From NCBI GenBank assembly GCA_000320545.1, contig ADNK01000697.1, positions 1-64,000 of the forward strand: a stretch of 64,000 bases of DNA, given 5' to 3'. This document shows positions 1-11,024 of this stretch, piece by piece (the stretch's first letter is position 1; the number at the start of each line of letters is the position of its first letter). The position numbers and the translations under genes are program-made. Source of the DNA: Bigelowiella natans CCMP2755 (Eukaryota > Cercozoa > Chlorarachniophyceae). The notes under the pieces were generated by a model that was not told where the DNA came from, did not search any database, and was given only the letters and a program-made list of their open reading frames with translations.

Positions 1-67
1 TAAGAAGGAAGGTAGACGATTCTAATATACATTATTATATGTATATATTCTCAGTTTAGTAAGTTTG

Positions 68-69
<2 letters not shown>

Positions 70-104
<35 letters not shown>
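70..104. repeat. (CT)n microsatellite
   Basis: A near-perfect CT dinucleotide array. It sits just downstream of a possible minus-strand exon. Confidence 0.95.
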
Positions 105-106
<2 letters not shown>

Positions 107-108
<2 letters not shown>

Positions 109-384
109 AAGTAGCAGCAGCGGCACCAACATGAGCAGCAGAGCGAGTGACCTCGTTATCTCCGTTTGGGACTTCCTCGTAATCCAATTCTCGCTCAGCC
201 TCTATGATCAGTTGGTACTTATCGTCAACTGCAGCACCATTGTTAGCTAGATTTCTCATTGTTTGCGTGAGATATGTCACAGTAGATGCATGCAATCGAC
301 GTGCTTTCAGCAAAGGCGCTCCATCAATTCTCATGCTGCATTTGCCATCGGAATTAGGCCCCATCTTTGATGATTTCTGCAGTA
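107..384 (-). CDS. Possible internal or terminal exon, unknown protein
   Basis: On the minus strand an acceptor-like sequence (ctgcag) near 385 opens a frame of about 90 codons. It has ordinary, non-repetitive composition, with fragments such as GPNSDGKCSMRIDG and DDKYQLIIEAERELDYEE. The frame runs into the (CT)n array at its 3' side, so a donor or stop must lie before about 107. No family is recognised and no partner exon can be assigned; the rest of the gene may lie between here and 2.5 kb. The call rests only on composition and the acceptor, so it could be spurious. Confidence 0.33.
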
Positions 385-1428
385 ATGATATGGTATTTTT
401 TATTTGGCGGTGTAAGTGAAACGACGATGTATGAGCTTGTAGTGACTTTGAATTACGACTACGTTAGTGCAGTTTCAATAGAGGGATAATTATGGAATCC
501 CCTGCACTGCTATATATGGATATAACCACAACCAGGCCATCATCGAAGAAACACCTCCTCTTTTAGATATCATCGTCTTTTCTAATTGTCATCGTCGATG
601 ATATCACTTACGTGAATGAACATTGCTGAAGGGACAGGGAAGATGCCGATTCCTGTAGCATTCATAACAATCGAATGAAGAACACATTATGTTTCAAACA
701 CAGCCTCATCATGATGACTGACTTCTTTGTTTGTTTGTTTGTTCCCAATACCTTTAAGATCCGCTTGGAATCGCTTCCATCCCTTCCAAGGCATTCCCTC
801 CCAAATATCCTTCCTCTCTTCTTCAACTTTGGGAGATGATGATGATGCTGACGATGATGATGCTGACGATGATGATGATGACGACGATGATGATGACGAT
901 GATGATGATGAAACGGAACTGTCTTTGAATTTTGTTGTTTCGCACTTCGGGCAGGGAGGTGGAGGGGGGCATGAAAACCTGCGATTTAATTACATTTAAT
1001 ACACGGAATTCTATGTTGAGCGGAAAATTGGCTTCCAAGTAGCAACTCCAATCAGCATATTTTTTAGCAATTTTAATGATCAATGATGCCCTCTATGATC
1101 TCATCTTTTTTTATGTAATATTATCAATGTATTCAACCCTGTGGACGTAGCAGAGGCACAGGATGATTCTTGAGCCAACGTTGTTGTTGTTGTTGATGAT
1201 GATGATGGTGATGAGAAGGGGGAGGAGTGTGACGACATCGTAGGGCAGAATCTGATTAGATTTGGATAAGAAAATAAGTCCATGCACAACGTCGTTTCAG
1301 AAAATATTTTCTTCGAGTCAATATACTTACGTGAGAGTAGTGGCCCCCAGTGTTATCATAAGAATTCCTAATTAAAGTGAAGTATCGAGTTTTATAAAAC
1401 GCTACACCAGAAAGGAACTTAATACTCG

Positions 1429-1466
<38 letters not shown>

Positions 1467-2570
1467 GACCAAAAAGGATTGCCCTGGAAGTGTTGTTAAG
1501 ATCAATCCAGGCACTTCTGAGAGGTTTTATTATCGACCATAGTCCTCGTCTTCTAGATTTCATTGCGTATTTACTCCTTTTCCTCAACAGCAATTAGTCA
1601 AGTGTTACTGATCAATCGCTTCGCACGCAAGTGCAACGTGGAGTACAGCAGAGAGACACCGTTAGCCCTCCCCTTGTAAGAGCTATGTTCAGAGGGTTGG
1701 CGACTAGTACGTGTGAAGATGGAAGACCATTTGTCAGTCAAGCAGGGAGGGGGCGGCGATGATAACCTAGTGGCGAATTTATGATTTGATCAGTATCATT
1801 CAAGATCATTTATTGATTTTTTATCTACTAATTTTCTCTTTTTGCAAGTCCATTACTTGATGTCGACATCCTATTATCGATGTCTTTGTAGTAATAATCA
1901 TGGATATTATTGTTGTTTTCATTATTAATTCCAATGTAATAATACCGATGACGATTAGTGCATCATATTCGAAGAGGAAGAGGGGTGAAGGGGAAGAAGA
2001 AGAAGGAGGAGGACGAGGAAAAGGAGAGACGGGAAGCACAGAGGAGAACAAGAATAATACGACGAAGAGAAGAAGAAGAAGAAGACGGCGACGACGACGA
2101 CCGGTACTAATAAGCCTTCCCAACCCGATCCAGCCAACAGGAAGACACGTAACACCGATGAAATCGCAACATTAAGAGGAGAGACTGTGGTCATAGACAG
2201 AGTAGTTCTAAGCTACATCATTTCAACTGTATTTTTCAGCCCGTGTCATCTCCAGATTGAAGAGGACAACAGAAATGAAGAGGGTAATGACACTGAGCAT
2301 AGTGAACAACAACAGTTCTTACAGTCTTTCACTCAAACTTTCAATCTATTAGTTATCATTACTTCTCGCGTTACCGTTGGCCGCACAGCCATATGGAATC
2401 TCTAGAGTTGCTCGTCCCTGTGCATTCAAAGCCGTCATTGCCCCAGCCTTTAGACGCAAACGAATCAGCACAAGTAATCAGGCTACTATTTAATCCGATT
2501 TAGCCTCGAAGCAGCAATTGGCTTCTGACTACGTTTATCTCTAGCTTGTTTCTTTTCTTTGCTTTTCCAG
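385..2570. other. No confident gene; low-complexity stretch
   Basis: This stretch holds an imperfect GAT array (about 836-911), an AC array (about 1434-1462) and a purine-rich GAA/GAC segment (about 1970-2100) that encodes only Lys/Arg/Glu runs. A short open stretch at about 2405-2480 encodes a basic Ala/Arg-rich segment. It could be an upstream targeting exon of the next gene, but its splice phase does not fit, so it is not joined. Confidence 0.6.
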
Positions 2571-3435
2571 ATATTCAAGTTCCTTTACGAGGATGATGTT
2601 TGATCATATTCGCTCAGATGCGCAAGCTCCTAAGGATCCTGTTTGGTCACCTACCACTGCTCCTGGGGAAATTGAAGGGTTGTACAACCTTCTCAAGAGC
2701 AAAAAGATGATTAGAACTTACGACGAGGTAGAAATTCCAATTACAGAAGCGTGGGGAAATGACAGAGCTGTTGTAGCATTTCTTCGACACTATGGGTAAT
2801 ATTCTCTCTAAAATTCATCATTTATAATAGCCCGACTCGATAATACAGCATTCACTTGTGATTCCGAAAAGTGCAGAAGATCTGAAATTATTCGGTCCTA
2901 CAACAAAGACTTCTTCTTCTTCCTTCTACACAATACCAACTCAGGTGACTATTTTGCTGGGAGCTAGGGAAAACCCTTGCAGACTACATTCCAGACTTTA
3001 AGAAGGCGGTATTACGTTGGACGCAGCATCAGATTTCTTCGATTTAAGCATTTCTTCTTAATTTTTTAGGGTGTGAATTTGGTCGCAATCGGTATTGGCG
3101 ACGCTGACAAGGCCAGAGAATTTTGTAGGGAGACAGGCTTCCCGGAAGAATATCTGTAATATGTTTACAAAATTCTATAGTCGATTGAAATTATCATTAT
3201 CATGAGTAAAGGGGTTTTAACAAGATAAACAACGTGTGCGTATGTGTGTATATGTTTCGATTTGATTGCCTCTTTGAACCAGATACTCGGATGATGGAGG
3301 AACCTATCGCGATGCTGGGTTCCGTGGAGGCATAAAGGACACCTTCTTCAGATCAGCAACATTGTCCTCATTGACAACAAGATTAAGCGGTTAACTAATA
3401 ATTATACATTCTCTCTCTCTCGCTCGCTCGCTCTT

Positions 3436-3512
<77 letters not shown>

Positions 3513-3919
3513 TTCTGACTGTATGCGTGTGTTTGCGTGGTGCGACCTATTCTTGAATTTTTGATTTGAGCTAATCCTGCTTTGATATAGACGAGAGCGA
3601 GAGAAAGCGACTTGGGAAAACCCTCCTTCCAGCATATCTGAAAGCATGGGGTCGTGACGGGTCTAAGTGGCTGCCTCCTCGATTTGAATATGGAATTGCT
3701 GACGGACTTGAGCAAGGGCTACAGCAAGGGGGGCAATTTGTATTCGAGGTAGTCATCAAAATCCATGCGCAAATTTTATATTTTATTATTAAATTATGAT
3801 TTGTTCCATCATCAATTTGTTATCTTACCAAGGGGGATAGGCTCCTATTTGCTCACTTCGACCAAGGGACTGCAGCTCATGCTGACATCAAGCTTCTCCT
3901 TAAACGTGATCATCAATAA
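2571..3919 (+). CDS. SelU/peroxiredoxin-like-2 thiol oxidoreductase with in-frame UGA (putative selenoprotein)
   Basis: This is a thioredoxin-fold protein of the AhpC/TSA-2 family (PRXL2/FAM213, also called SelU), presumed to be a thiol-disulfide oxidoreductase. Exons are 2571-2795, 2945-3008, 3070-3155, 3283-3389, 3591-3748 and 3833-3919, with TAA stop 3917-3919; every internal junction is GT-AG and keeps phase. Family landmarks appear in order: AVVAFLRHYG, CWELGKTLADY, GVNLVAIGIGDADKAREF, LYSDDGGTYRDAGFRGG, LEQGLQQGGQFVF and DRLLFAHFDQGTAAHAD. Exon 2 opens with G then TGA (2946-2948), giving RHYG-UGA-LFCWE, which places the UGA at the first Cys of the CxxC found in plant and algal relatives. 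Selenocysteine would give a UxxC site as in SelU. The first ATG of the open stretch is at 2593, but an acceptor at 2570 suggests an unplaced upstream exon. No SECIS element was identified by eye. Confidence 0.85.
3409..3512. repeat. Compound CT/AC/AG microsatellite in an intron
   Basis: CT, AC and AG dinucleotide runs follow one another inside intron 4 of the SelU-like gene. The CT and AG arms are complementary and could fold in the pre-mRNA. Confidence 0.9.
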
Positions 3920-4560
3920 AAATAATATGGAATATTTCACAAATTAGAACCCAAAATTAGAACAAAAATATCCAATATTTTTACCCAACATTCGCAGGAC
4001 TGGAAGTATTCATGTTTTCAGCATACAATATGTATTTCGTTAGTATTGCGGCAATTAATGATGTTGAGTTCTGTTTGTGGAAGCTGCACTTGATCTAAAT
4101 TATTAAACAAACAATTTTGTGCAATACACCGATTTATTCTGTAGGTGCTGGAGTGATTGAAGATTAATGTGAACTCGTTCTTTTTGGTTTACGCTGTCTA
4201 CAAAGCGTTTCAATGGGCAATTTGCTTTAAATCGCTTTTGTGACTAGATTGGATAATGTAAAACATGAAGCGAATTCATGAAAGGTCTTTCATACTGATT
4301 TTGAAAAAGTTTATTTGTCTACTTGTTGAGTGATGCAACAGTGCAGGTAGTGTCCTCACAATCATCCAACTTGTGGACCGCATATGCAATATCAGCGACC
4401 AGTGATTTCGTGGAGAATTATACCATTACATTGTTGATCTAGTTATCCACACGAAGATAGCAAGTTTATTGCCCCATATCCGAATCATGCAGATCCAGGT
4501 GTCTTAGGACTTAGTAACATATCTTTTGTTTGCCGAAATCTTGTTATAATATTCGCATCG
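3920..4560 (+). other. Probable 3' UTR and flank of the SelU-like gene
   Basis: AT-rich and non-coding, directly after the TAA stop; this is where a SECIS element would be expected. Short ATGA...TGAT spacings occur (about 4049-4096 and 4265-4299). Their stems pair poorly by eye, so none is called. Confidence 0.4.
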
Positions 4561-5780
4561 GCGCCGATCAGCGCGGATCAGTAATAATAGCATATGACAA
4601 TATTAAATAGACACACTTATTTCGTAGTATGAGTACGGCGCCACCGCGATGCGATGCTGCATGGACGCATGAAGTAGCATGTGCTGTGCATGGCAGGTGC
4701 CACGATCGACCTTCTAGTAATCGAAGATTCTGGATGTCTGCCTTGTGACAGCGTTCGTATACGCATCTAAGCGTACATACAGGTTACTAGCTGTCTATTA
4801 GCAGCTGTGGTGTGTCGTAACGATGAGGCTGCTCATCTAGCTGCCACATGCTGCATGAGATGGAATGGACGATCCCATTGATAGAAGGCTATGAAACACG
4901 CTCCAATAAGCTAAGGCTAGAAAGCCCAATAAGCTAGCGATTGCTAGATTGCGAGCAAGCCTACCTAGCACTACGTGCGCATTGCAGGTAGTATAGTAGC
5001 TACTAGGCTAGCTAGCTAGCATCCGCGCATACAATGCTTGTGACAGACGAACAATCGAACAATGCATGCCACTACGCACGAGAACTACGATGCGCATGCA
5101 TGATGGAGGCTCATATAGCAGGGCTTTTCTTCTTTCCTTTGACTTGCACATCACCTCGCTCGATCAAGTTATAGGGCATGTGTGCCATGCTAGCATGGTC
5201 ATGGCACCATAGCATGGCACCACATGTATCATCCATACATGCAAAGAGCAGCTACCCTTCCATCAGTCAAATTGACTGCGTGCCACAGCGCACATATGCG
5301 GTGAACAAGCTCTGCACAACGCCATACGCCTGCAGCGTGTACGTACGTAGCTGCTATGTTGTACGTTATTGTTCAGCGTGGTCTGCTAGTGCAGCATCGC
5401 ATGGTTATCAGTTATCAGCTAAATCTTCCTCATTATATTGACGATGATGCTACATATAATGCTAGGTCTATATCTAGCCAGCATTGTGAATTCTTTTGAT
5501 CGGTGCATGCAGCATGTCTAGATGTGCATAATGCTTGTACACGAGCGATTTGCGTGCATATGTCAGCATATGCCCGGATGCCCGGCCAACAACTCGACAA
5601 AATGATTTATTATACCATCATGTCAGCACAGCGTAGCACATCAGCGTTGCAGACCTAGTATCTGCACATTCGCTTAATGAATGAAATTGATAGACACTTC
5701 ATCTATATGGATCTAGTACTGACAATATTTCGTTACCTTTAATGAAGTTTTTGAAACTGTGTAGTAATAGTGAAGTGCAT
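4560..5780. other. CATG/CTAG-rich gene-free island (left of the Cys-rich pair)
   Basis: The stretch has no microsatellites and no recognisable exon. It is dense in short palindromes: GCATGC, GCTAGC and tandem TAGC (for example about 5010-5022). Similar stretches recur at 7.8-8.8, 29.1-30.0, 35.2-36.8, 49.1-49.8 and 56.5-57.3 kb. Whether these are decayed transposon, satellite-like or chromatin-related DNA cannot be told from sequence alone. Confidence 0.6.
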
Positions 5781-5838
5781 TATAGGAAACTGTGTTACTT
5801 CTACGAGCTATGCAGTGATGAATGACCCTACGGTTATT

Positions 5839-6619
5839 CTATTCCTTGCAAGGGCAGCACATGCTATCGCCGTTCTTCTTATTGTGGCGAATGGTGTTGA
5901 GAACTTCCAAGAAGGATGGGAGCGGCATCTGGGAGCCATCTCCAGAAGGAGTTCCAGCTGCAACGACAGCTGCAGCTGCGTTACCAGCAGCGGAACACTC
6001 ACAGCATTTTGGGGTGGTTGCACATTCAGGCTTTTCACACTGGAGCTCACATTTTGGCTTAGGGCAAGTAGTTGGCTTCCTGCACTTCCAATCGCACTGA
6101 GTCTCTTCACACACAGGATTGCACTTTGGCTCTGGAGCTACGCACTTAGTGTGGCATTTAGCAGGAGAACACACAGTCTCACACTTAGGGCAGCCCTCTT
6201 CCTCGCACATATCCTTAGGGCACCTTACAGAACAGATGGGCCTCTCACAGTGGATTGTGCACTTGGCACAAGGAGTCTGATGACAATCAAATAAGTAACA
6301 AATCAGCAGTCTCTTCAAGATAAGGGGAGAGGGAGGGTATGCGAGAAGCTAAGAATGTGTTTTTGACCTCCTCACAGCTGATTTCACATTTTGGTCTTTC
6401 GCAAACAGGATGACAAACAGCAGGACAGGATGGATCATCACATTGCCATTTGCATTCCGGGTGGCATTGCGCCTAACAATAAAAGAAAATAACGTCAATT
6501 AGACAATCAATTACAATTCTACGTCACTGCAGTACCTCTGCGGTAGAATTCATTGTTGTTGCAAACGCAACAGAGCCAAAGAGAATTAGAGCAAGAGATT
6601 GAATAGGGGTAGGAGCCAT
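5839..6619 (-). CDS. Secreted Cys-rich repeat protein, copy A
   Basis: Three exons are inferred: 6619-6536, 6472-6368 and 6276-5839, encoding 208 residues. Introns 1 (63 nt) and 2 (91 nt) are GT-AG and phase 0. Residues 1-22 form a signal peptide (MAPTPIQSLALILFG onward). The mature part is a run of degenerate Cys modules, such as CHPECKWQCDD and CERPICSVRCPKDMC, with CxxxC spacing and many Pro and Lys, then an Ala/Gly-rich linker, LPSFLEVLNTI and a terminal CCPCKE. It resembles extracellular wall or matrix proteins with disulfide-bonded repeats, but I do not recognise a named family. It is head-to-head with copy B, and its CDS is essentially identical to copy B outside intron 1. The only exon-3 difference noticed is Ala versus Thr near the C-terminus. 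Confidence 0.85.
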
Positions 6620-6951
6620 TGTGAGTGTTTAAGAAGACGATTAGGATAGTCTAGAATTTGATTCTGGGCTGAGGACTTTCAAATTTAAATATCCGAATTA
6701 ATAAAATTGAATTGATACACGTAATTAATTCGCTTTAATGAATTCAGTCCGTAATCGAAGATATTAAAACGTTTAAAATTAATTTAGGTTAAAATTCATG
6801 TCGCAAGTGAGGAAGGGGATCGTTTTTTACAAAGATTCAAATTAAAAAAAAGAATTAAAACTGCGCTAGTGTGCAGATGGATTTCAAATTTAAAAATTAA
6901 AAAGTGATAAGTTGTCAAAACCAGAACAACCACATCTCCCCACCCCAAACA
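6620..6951. promoter_or_regulatory. Shared 332-bp divergent promoter region
   Basis: The two Cys-rich genes diverge from this interval, which must hold both promoters and 5' UTRs. It is AT-rich, with no clear TATA box at matched positions. The two halves are not inverted copies: similarity starts only at the ATG codons (shared acaATGGCT). Confidence 0.6.
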
Positions 6952-7731
6952 ATGGCTCCTACCCCTATTCAATCTCTTGCTCTAATTCTCTTTGGCTCTG
7001 TTGCGTTTGCAACAACAATGAATTGGAGGTACGTGTTTTCTACACCAAATATGATTCATTGCAAAACCTAATCTAATTGATTTGCCAATATACGTAGGCG
7101 CAATGCCACCCGGAATGCAAATGGCAATGTGATGATCCATCCTGTCCTGCTGTTTGTCATCCTGTTTGCGAAAGACCAAAATGTGAAATCAGCTGTGAGG
7201 AGGTCAAAAACACATTCTTAGCTTCTCGCATACCCTCCCTCTCCCCTTATCTTGAAGAGACTGCTGATTTGTTACTTATTTGATTGTCATCAGACTCCTT
7301 GTGCCAAGTGCACAATCCACTGTGAGAGGCCCATCTGTTCTGTAAGGTGCCCTAAGGATATGTGCGAGGAAGAGGGCTGCCCTAAGTGTGAGACTGTGTG
7401 TTCTCCTGCTAAATGCCACACTAAGTGCGTAGCTCCAGAGCCAAAGTGCAATCCTGTGTGTGAAGAGACTCAGTGCGATTGGAAGTGCAGGAAGCCAACT
7501 ACTTGCCCTAAGCCAAAATGTGAGCTCCAGTGTGAAAAGCCTGAATGTGCAACCACCCCAAAATGCTGTGAGTGTTCCGCTGCTGGTAACGCAGCTGCAG
7601 CTGTCGTTGCAGCTGGAACTCCTTCTGGAGATGGCTCCCAGATGCCGCTCCCATCCTTCTTGGAAGTTCTCAACACCATTCGCCACAATAAGAAGAACGG
7701 TGATAGCATGTGCTGCCCTTGCAAGGAATAG
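6952..7731 (+). CDS. Secreted Cys-rich repeat protein, copy B
   Basis: Exons are 6952-7032, 7098-7202 and 7294-7731, about 207 residues. The signal peptide, Cys modules, Ala/Gly linker and CCPCKE tail match copy A. Exon 2 (105 nt) and intron 2 (91 nt) are identical to copy A by eye. Intron 1 is unrelated. The best-looking donor in copy B, GTACGT at 7029, would put exon 2 out of frame; using GTGTTT at 7033 restores phase 0 and is adopted here. If the first donor is used in vivo, copy B would be frameshifted after the signal peptide. An ATG inside intron 2 (7252) opens a frame into exon 3 but is not taken as the start, because it would lose the signal peptide and the first Cys modules. Confidence 0.82.
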
Positions 7732-7779
7732 ACAAATTGGGCTACCCTGTGTTAGTGCAGCCATTCGCTTTTAATATTA

Positions 7780-8830
7780 GTTGAGAATGTGATTACAGTC
7801 AATCTACTTTCATCTTTCCTGTACAGCGTATAAGGTGCGCACGAGACTGTGGATCTTCTCTAACTTTGGTTGCATGAATACTGTGTAGCATGCACTGATG
7901 AGCAATGCGCTGTACGTTATCGCCTACAATAACGCGTTTATTATGCTTCGCGATATTTAATACAAGAATGCTTACAATCTTGAATAATGAGCCACTGAAC
8001 ATGCAGCTGGGCGAATTAATTGTCAGTGCGTCACCGTCTGCATGCAAGCGCCGTGAAGGCAATGACACGCTACGATCGACGTACATATGATGGCCATCAT
8101 TGACGACGGTCGCATCGCACACATGCTAGCATGCATGCTAGCATGTGCATTGCTGCCGCCAGCCGTGATCACTTATTGCTATATGTGCAGCATGTGAAGC
8201 TAGCCTCACAGAAGAGGTGTGTGCACGCAGCTCAAGCTTGATCAGATCGAACAGCTGCCAATAAGATGTAGTACAAGTAGTGCATCACCAAATGACCATG
8301 CAAGGAACGTCCGTGCATACTAGCCGTACACATGGCACACGTGTATACGCACATAGCTAGCTAGCCTAGAAGCCCAGAAGATGACACATGGCGATGGACG
8401 CATATGCACAGCTAGTAGATGATTGTTGCTGCAGCGCGCTGCGCGGCGCCGCCATGCATGCATTGCCGCGAACGCTGACGACAATTTTAATCGAGATGCA
8501 TGCTATGTAGCTAATGCTATGCGTGCCATGCTAGCATGATCACACACGTCTAGACGTGCGTAGCTATATAGAGGAGACAAATACGACTATGAGGTGCCAA
8601 ACTGCGCGCTCCAAATGCCACCTGCTACCCATGCATATGTATTGGATGCCAGAAGCTTTGATTTCCTGCAATTCATGCTAATAGCAGGGAGGATGGGTAT
8701 CGCTTTGAAAAATATGCAGCAGCGAACGACAAATGACTAATTTATGCTAATGCACAGCACTCGCACTCGTGTGCGGCCAAGCAGACACAGCGGAATCCCA
8801 CTAATCTTTGTAAGTGTACGCATACTTTGA
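7780..8830. other. CATG/CTAG-rich gene-free island (right of the Cys-rich pair)
   Basis: Same composition as the 4.56-5.78 kb island: frequent GCTAGC, TGCATGCTAGCATG-like nested palindromes (about 8121-8142) and no microsatellites. No exon is supported. Confidence 0.6.
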
Positions 8831-9071
8831 AAAACCAAGATATATATCTAGCTAATGTATCACGACTTAAGGCTCTATTTTCTTATCGCTATGATTTTGC
8901 ATTGGACATTGAATACACACCTACTTCAGTACTGTGCAACTGTCTTTGAAGGTAGCAAACACACATTTGAGCCTATAATATTTAGGAATTTACCATTGTG
9001 GCCTCCACCATTTTTCGATATCTGAAGTACATATGAAGGCCCATTCAGGTGTTGTGCATCCATAGAAAGGC

Positions 9072-9076
<5 letters not shown>

Positions 9077-9106
<30 letters not shown>
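9077..9106. repeat. (AT)n microsatellite
   Basis: A perfect AT array in non-coding DNA. Confidence 0.95.
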
Positions 9107-9109
<3 letters not shown>

Positions 9110-9351
9110 CAAACAATACTTGCGACAACGACAACAACAACAACATGGTTGCTCCTACGAATAATAAGGTGGTTAGCTTTGTGTTTCTACTACTGTGAAA
9201 AGAATATTTGAGGCGCTCGTTGAGGATGGATATATCCCCGCCAGGTCTGACCACCATGAAAAACCACCACCATTATCCAAATAATCTCAGTATAATATCT
9301 AGAATAAGGCAATATAATAATAAACAACAACAGCAACGCATGATGGATTAC

Positions 9352-9833
9352 CTGGAACATGATTTCGTTTAGAAGAGAGAAAAGCGACTCAAGATCTATA
9401 TTCCATCCAGACTGCCCAAATCCAGCATTGATACACGCTCTTCGTGGTAGTATTAGTAATAGTAGTAGTAGTAGGAGGAGGAGGAGGAGCAGGTGAAAAG
9501 ATGAAGACAAGTGGCAGTGATGATTCATTGAATTGTGTCCTCTATTATCTCATGCCAGTAGTGGTTATGAGCAAAAAGCAGTATTTATCACCATAAGATC
9601 ATCTACTATCGTATACAACAATAATGGTGTGTTTATCAAACTACAGACGAAAAGGGGTGGATGGATGGATGCATTCGTTGGTCGTTCATATCATCATATT
9701 ACTACTACTACTACTACTCCAGTTCTACCCACTATCACAGCTAGTATTATCATCATTATTTATCACAACTACCTGTAGTCTATCCCATCAGACGAAATCT
9801 TCTCATCCAATACACACACACACACATGCAAAG

Positions 9834-9875
<42 letters not shown>

Positions 9876-10203
9876 CAAAGCACATACTCAGAGCACATTG
9901 ACATCTCTGAGCTATATAGCTAAAGTTGTGGTTATAACAGCAGCTACAGAAGCAGCTCTGTAGTACATACCCGGTGTGCACTTTCTCTCAAATCATCGAG
10001 CCGGAGCCAAAGACTGATCATAATAATAACGATGATATGATGAATGCCAGGCAAAAGAATGACTGGTGTGTTATCGATCGGCATGTTATCTTTATGTTTA
10101 ACAGAGTCATAGCAGCAATAACACATAGCAGCAACAATACCTCCTCATTCTTTTAAAGTTTGCAATACTTCCGAACATGTCCAGATACCTTTTGGTTTCA
10201 TCA
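9352..10203 (-). CDS. Set of minus-strand exons of an unrecognised gene
   Basis: Three coding-looking blocks with proper splice sites lie on the minus strand. About 10203-10141 encodes ETKRYLDMFGSIANFKRMR. Exon 10013-9971 encodes LWLRLDDLRESAHR, and the phase between these two fits. A third block, about 9445-9352, encodes AGFGQSGWNIDLESLF followed by FSLLNEIMFQ and a GTAATC donor. A further stretch near 9250-9185 may continue it. No family is recognised. The gene could be the 3' part of the acidic type II membrane protein encoded upstream on the same strand (11992-12873), but the connecting exons are not resolved. Confidence 0.4.
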
Positions 10204-10260
10204 TCATCATCATCATCATCATTATCATCATCAGTCTTCTCAGCTATGCTACAATTGACG

Positions 10261-10318
<58 letters not shown>

Positions 10319-10359
10319 TCGATTTTGTTGGTGTTGAACAGCACGAGGAGGAGGAGGAG

Positions 10360-10398
<39 letters not shown>

Positions 10399-10512
10399 GA
10401 AGCTGCTTCTGCCTACTGGTTGATATTGAGCATAAGATGAGGATGGCGTGATCATTCTCTATTAGTGAAGTTTCTTTGTTTAGTCTGCTGCTAGCACTGT
10501 ATTCTTAGAGGA

Positions 10513-10547
<35 letters not shown>

Positions 10548-10549
10548 CC
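9812..10549. repeat. Cluster of microsatellites
   Basis: CA arrays lie at about 9812-9870, ATC at about 10198-10235, CT then CA at about 10262-10318, TG at about 10363-10395 and TAG at about 10513-10549. The exons near 10 kb are wedged between them. Confidence 0.9.
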
Positions 10550-10900
10550 ACTTTACTGATAGCTCTGCTGTAACCTCGAAAACCTAAGTCAATCGTAGGA
10601 TTTCAATCAGCAGAAATAACACAACATTGTGTGCAGGAGACGGCTATGTGTGCTTGTGCTTTTTCTCAGTATTTTTGTCGTTTGGTATGTTTGATAGAAG
10701 TAGTATCATAATGAATCACATGATTTTTGGAGAGGAATCGTGTCAATGTAGGGCTAAAGTATTCGGTTTGTGAATACTCCGAGCTATGGTTCCAAAAACA
10801 ACAGAATCAAAAGAAGAGATAAGATCAGATTCGTATATTCTATAAGGTAGATGTTAATCATAATCGGCGCAACTTAAGACCAAAACATGGGGTAGAACAG

Positions 10901-10903
<3 letters not shown>

Positions 10904-10966
<63 letters not shown>

Positions 10967-10968
10967 AA
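10904..10968. repeat. (ACT)n(GCT)n trinucleotide array
   Basis: A compound trinucleotide array in non-coding DNA. Confidence 0.9.
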
Positions 10969-11024
10969 TGATGATTTTATTTGCATACTAGTTTTAGCAC
11001 AAGCAACGTCGTATTCGCGTATAA

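Noticed and set aside
727-1083. Asp-rich and Ile-rich frames over the GAT array
   Set aside because: They exist only because the trinucleotide repeat has no stop; there is no flanking conserved sequence.
4049-4300. Candidate SECIS elements after the SelU-like gene
   Set aside because: ATGA...AA...TGA spacing can be found, but the required stem does not pair convincingly by eye. Left for SECISearch.
4980-5030. Possible CRISPR-like or other spaced array in the TAGC-rich island
   Set aside because: The repeats are contiguous tetranucleotides without spacers, and the genome is eukaryotic.
5770-6294. Long opposite-strand frames over the Cys-rich genes (and 7276-7764)
   Set aside because: They are antisense shadows of the Cys-rich exons, and their termini differ between the two copies.
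7252-7293. A start codon at 7252 (and its twin at 6318) as the beginning of the Cys-rich protein
   Set aside because: It lies in intron 2. The upstream exons add a signal peptide and further Cys modules in phase with good splice sites.
10177-10455. Frames made of Ser-Leu, Arg-Glu or Thr-His repeats
   Set aside because: They are translations of CT, GA and CA arrays.
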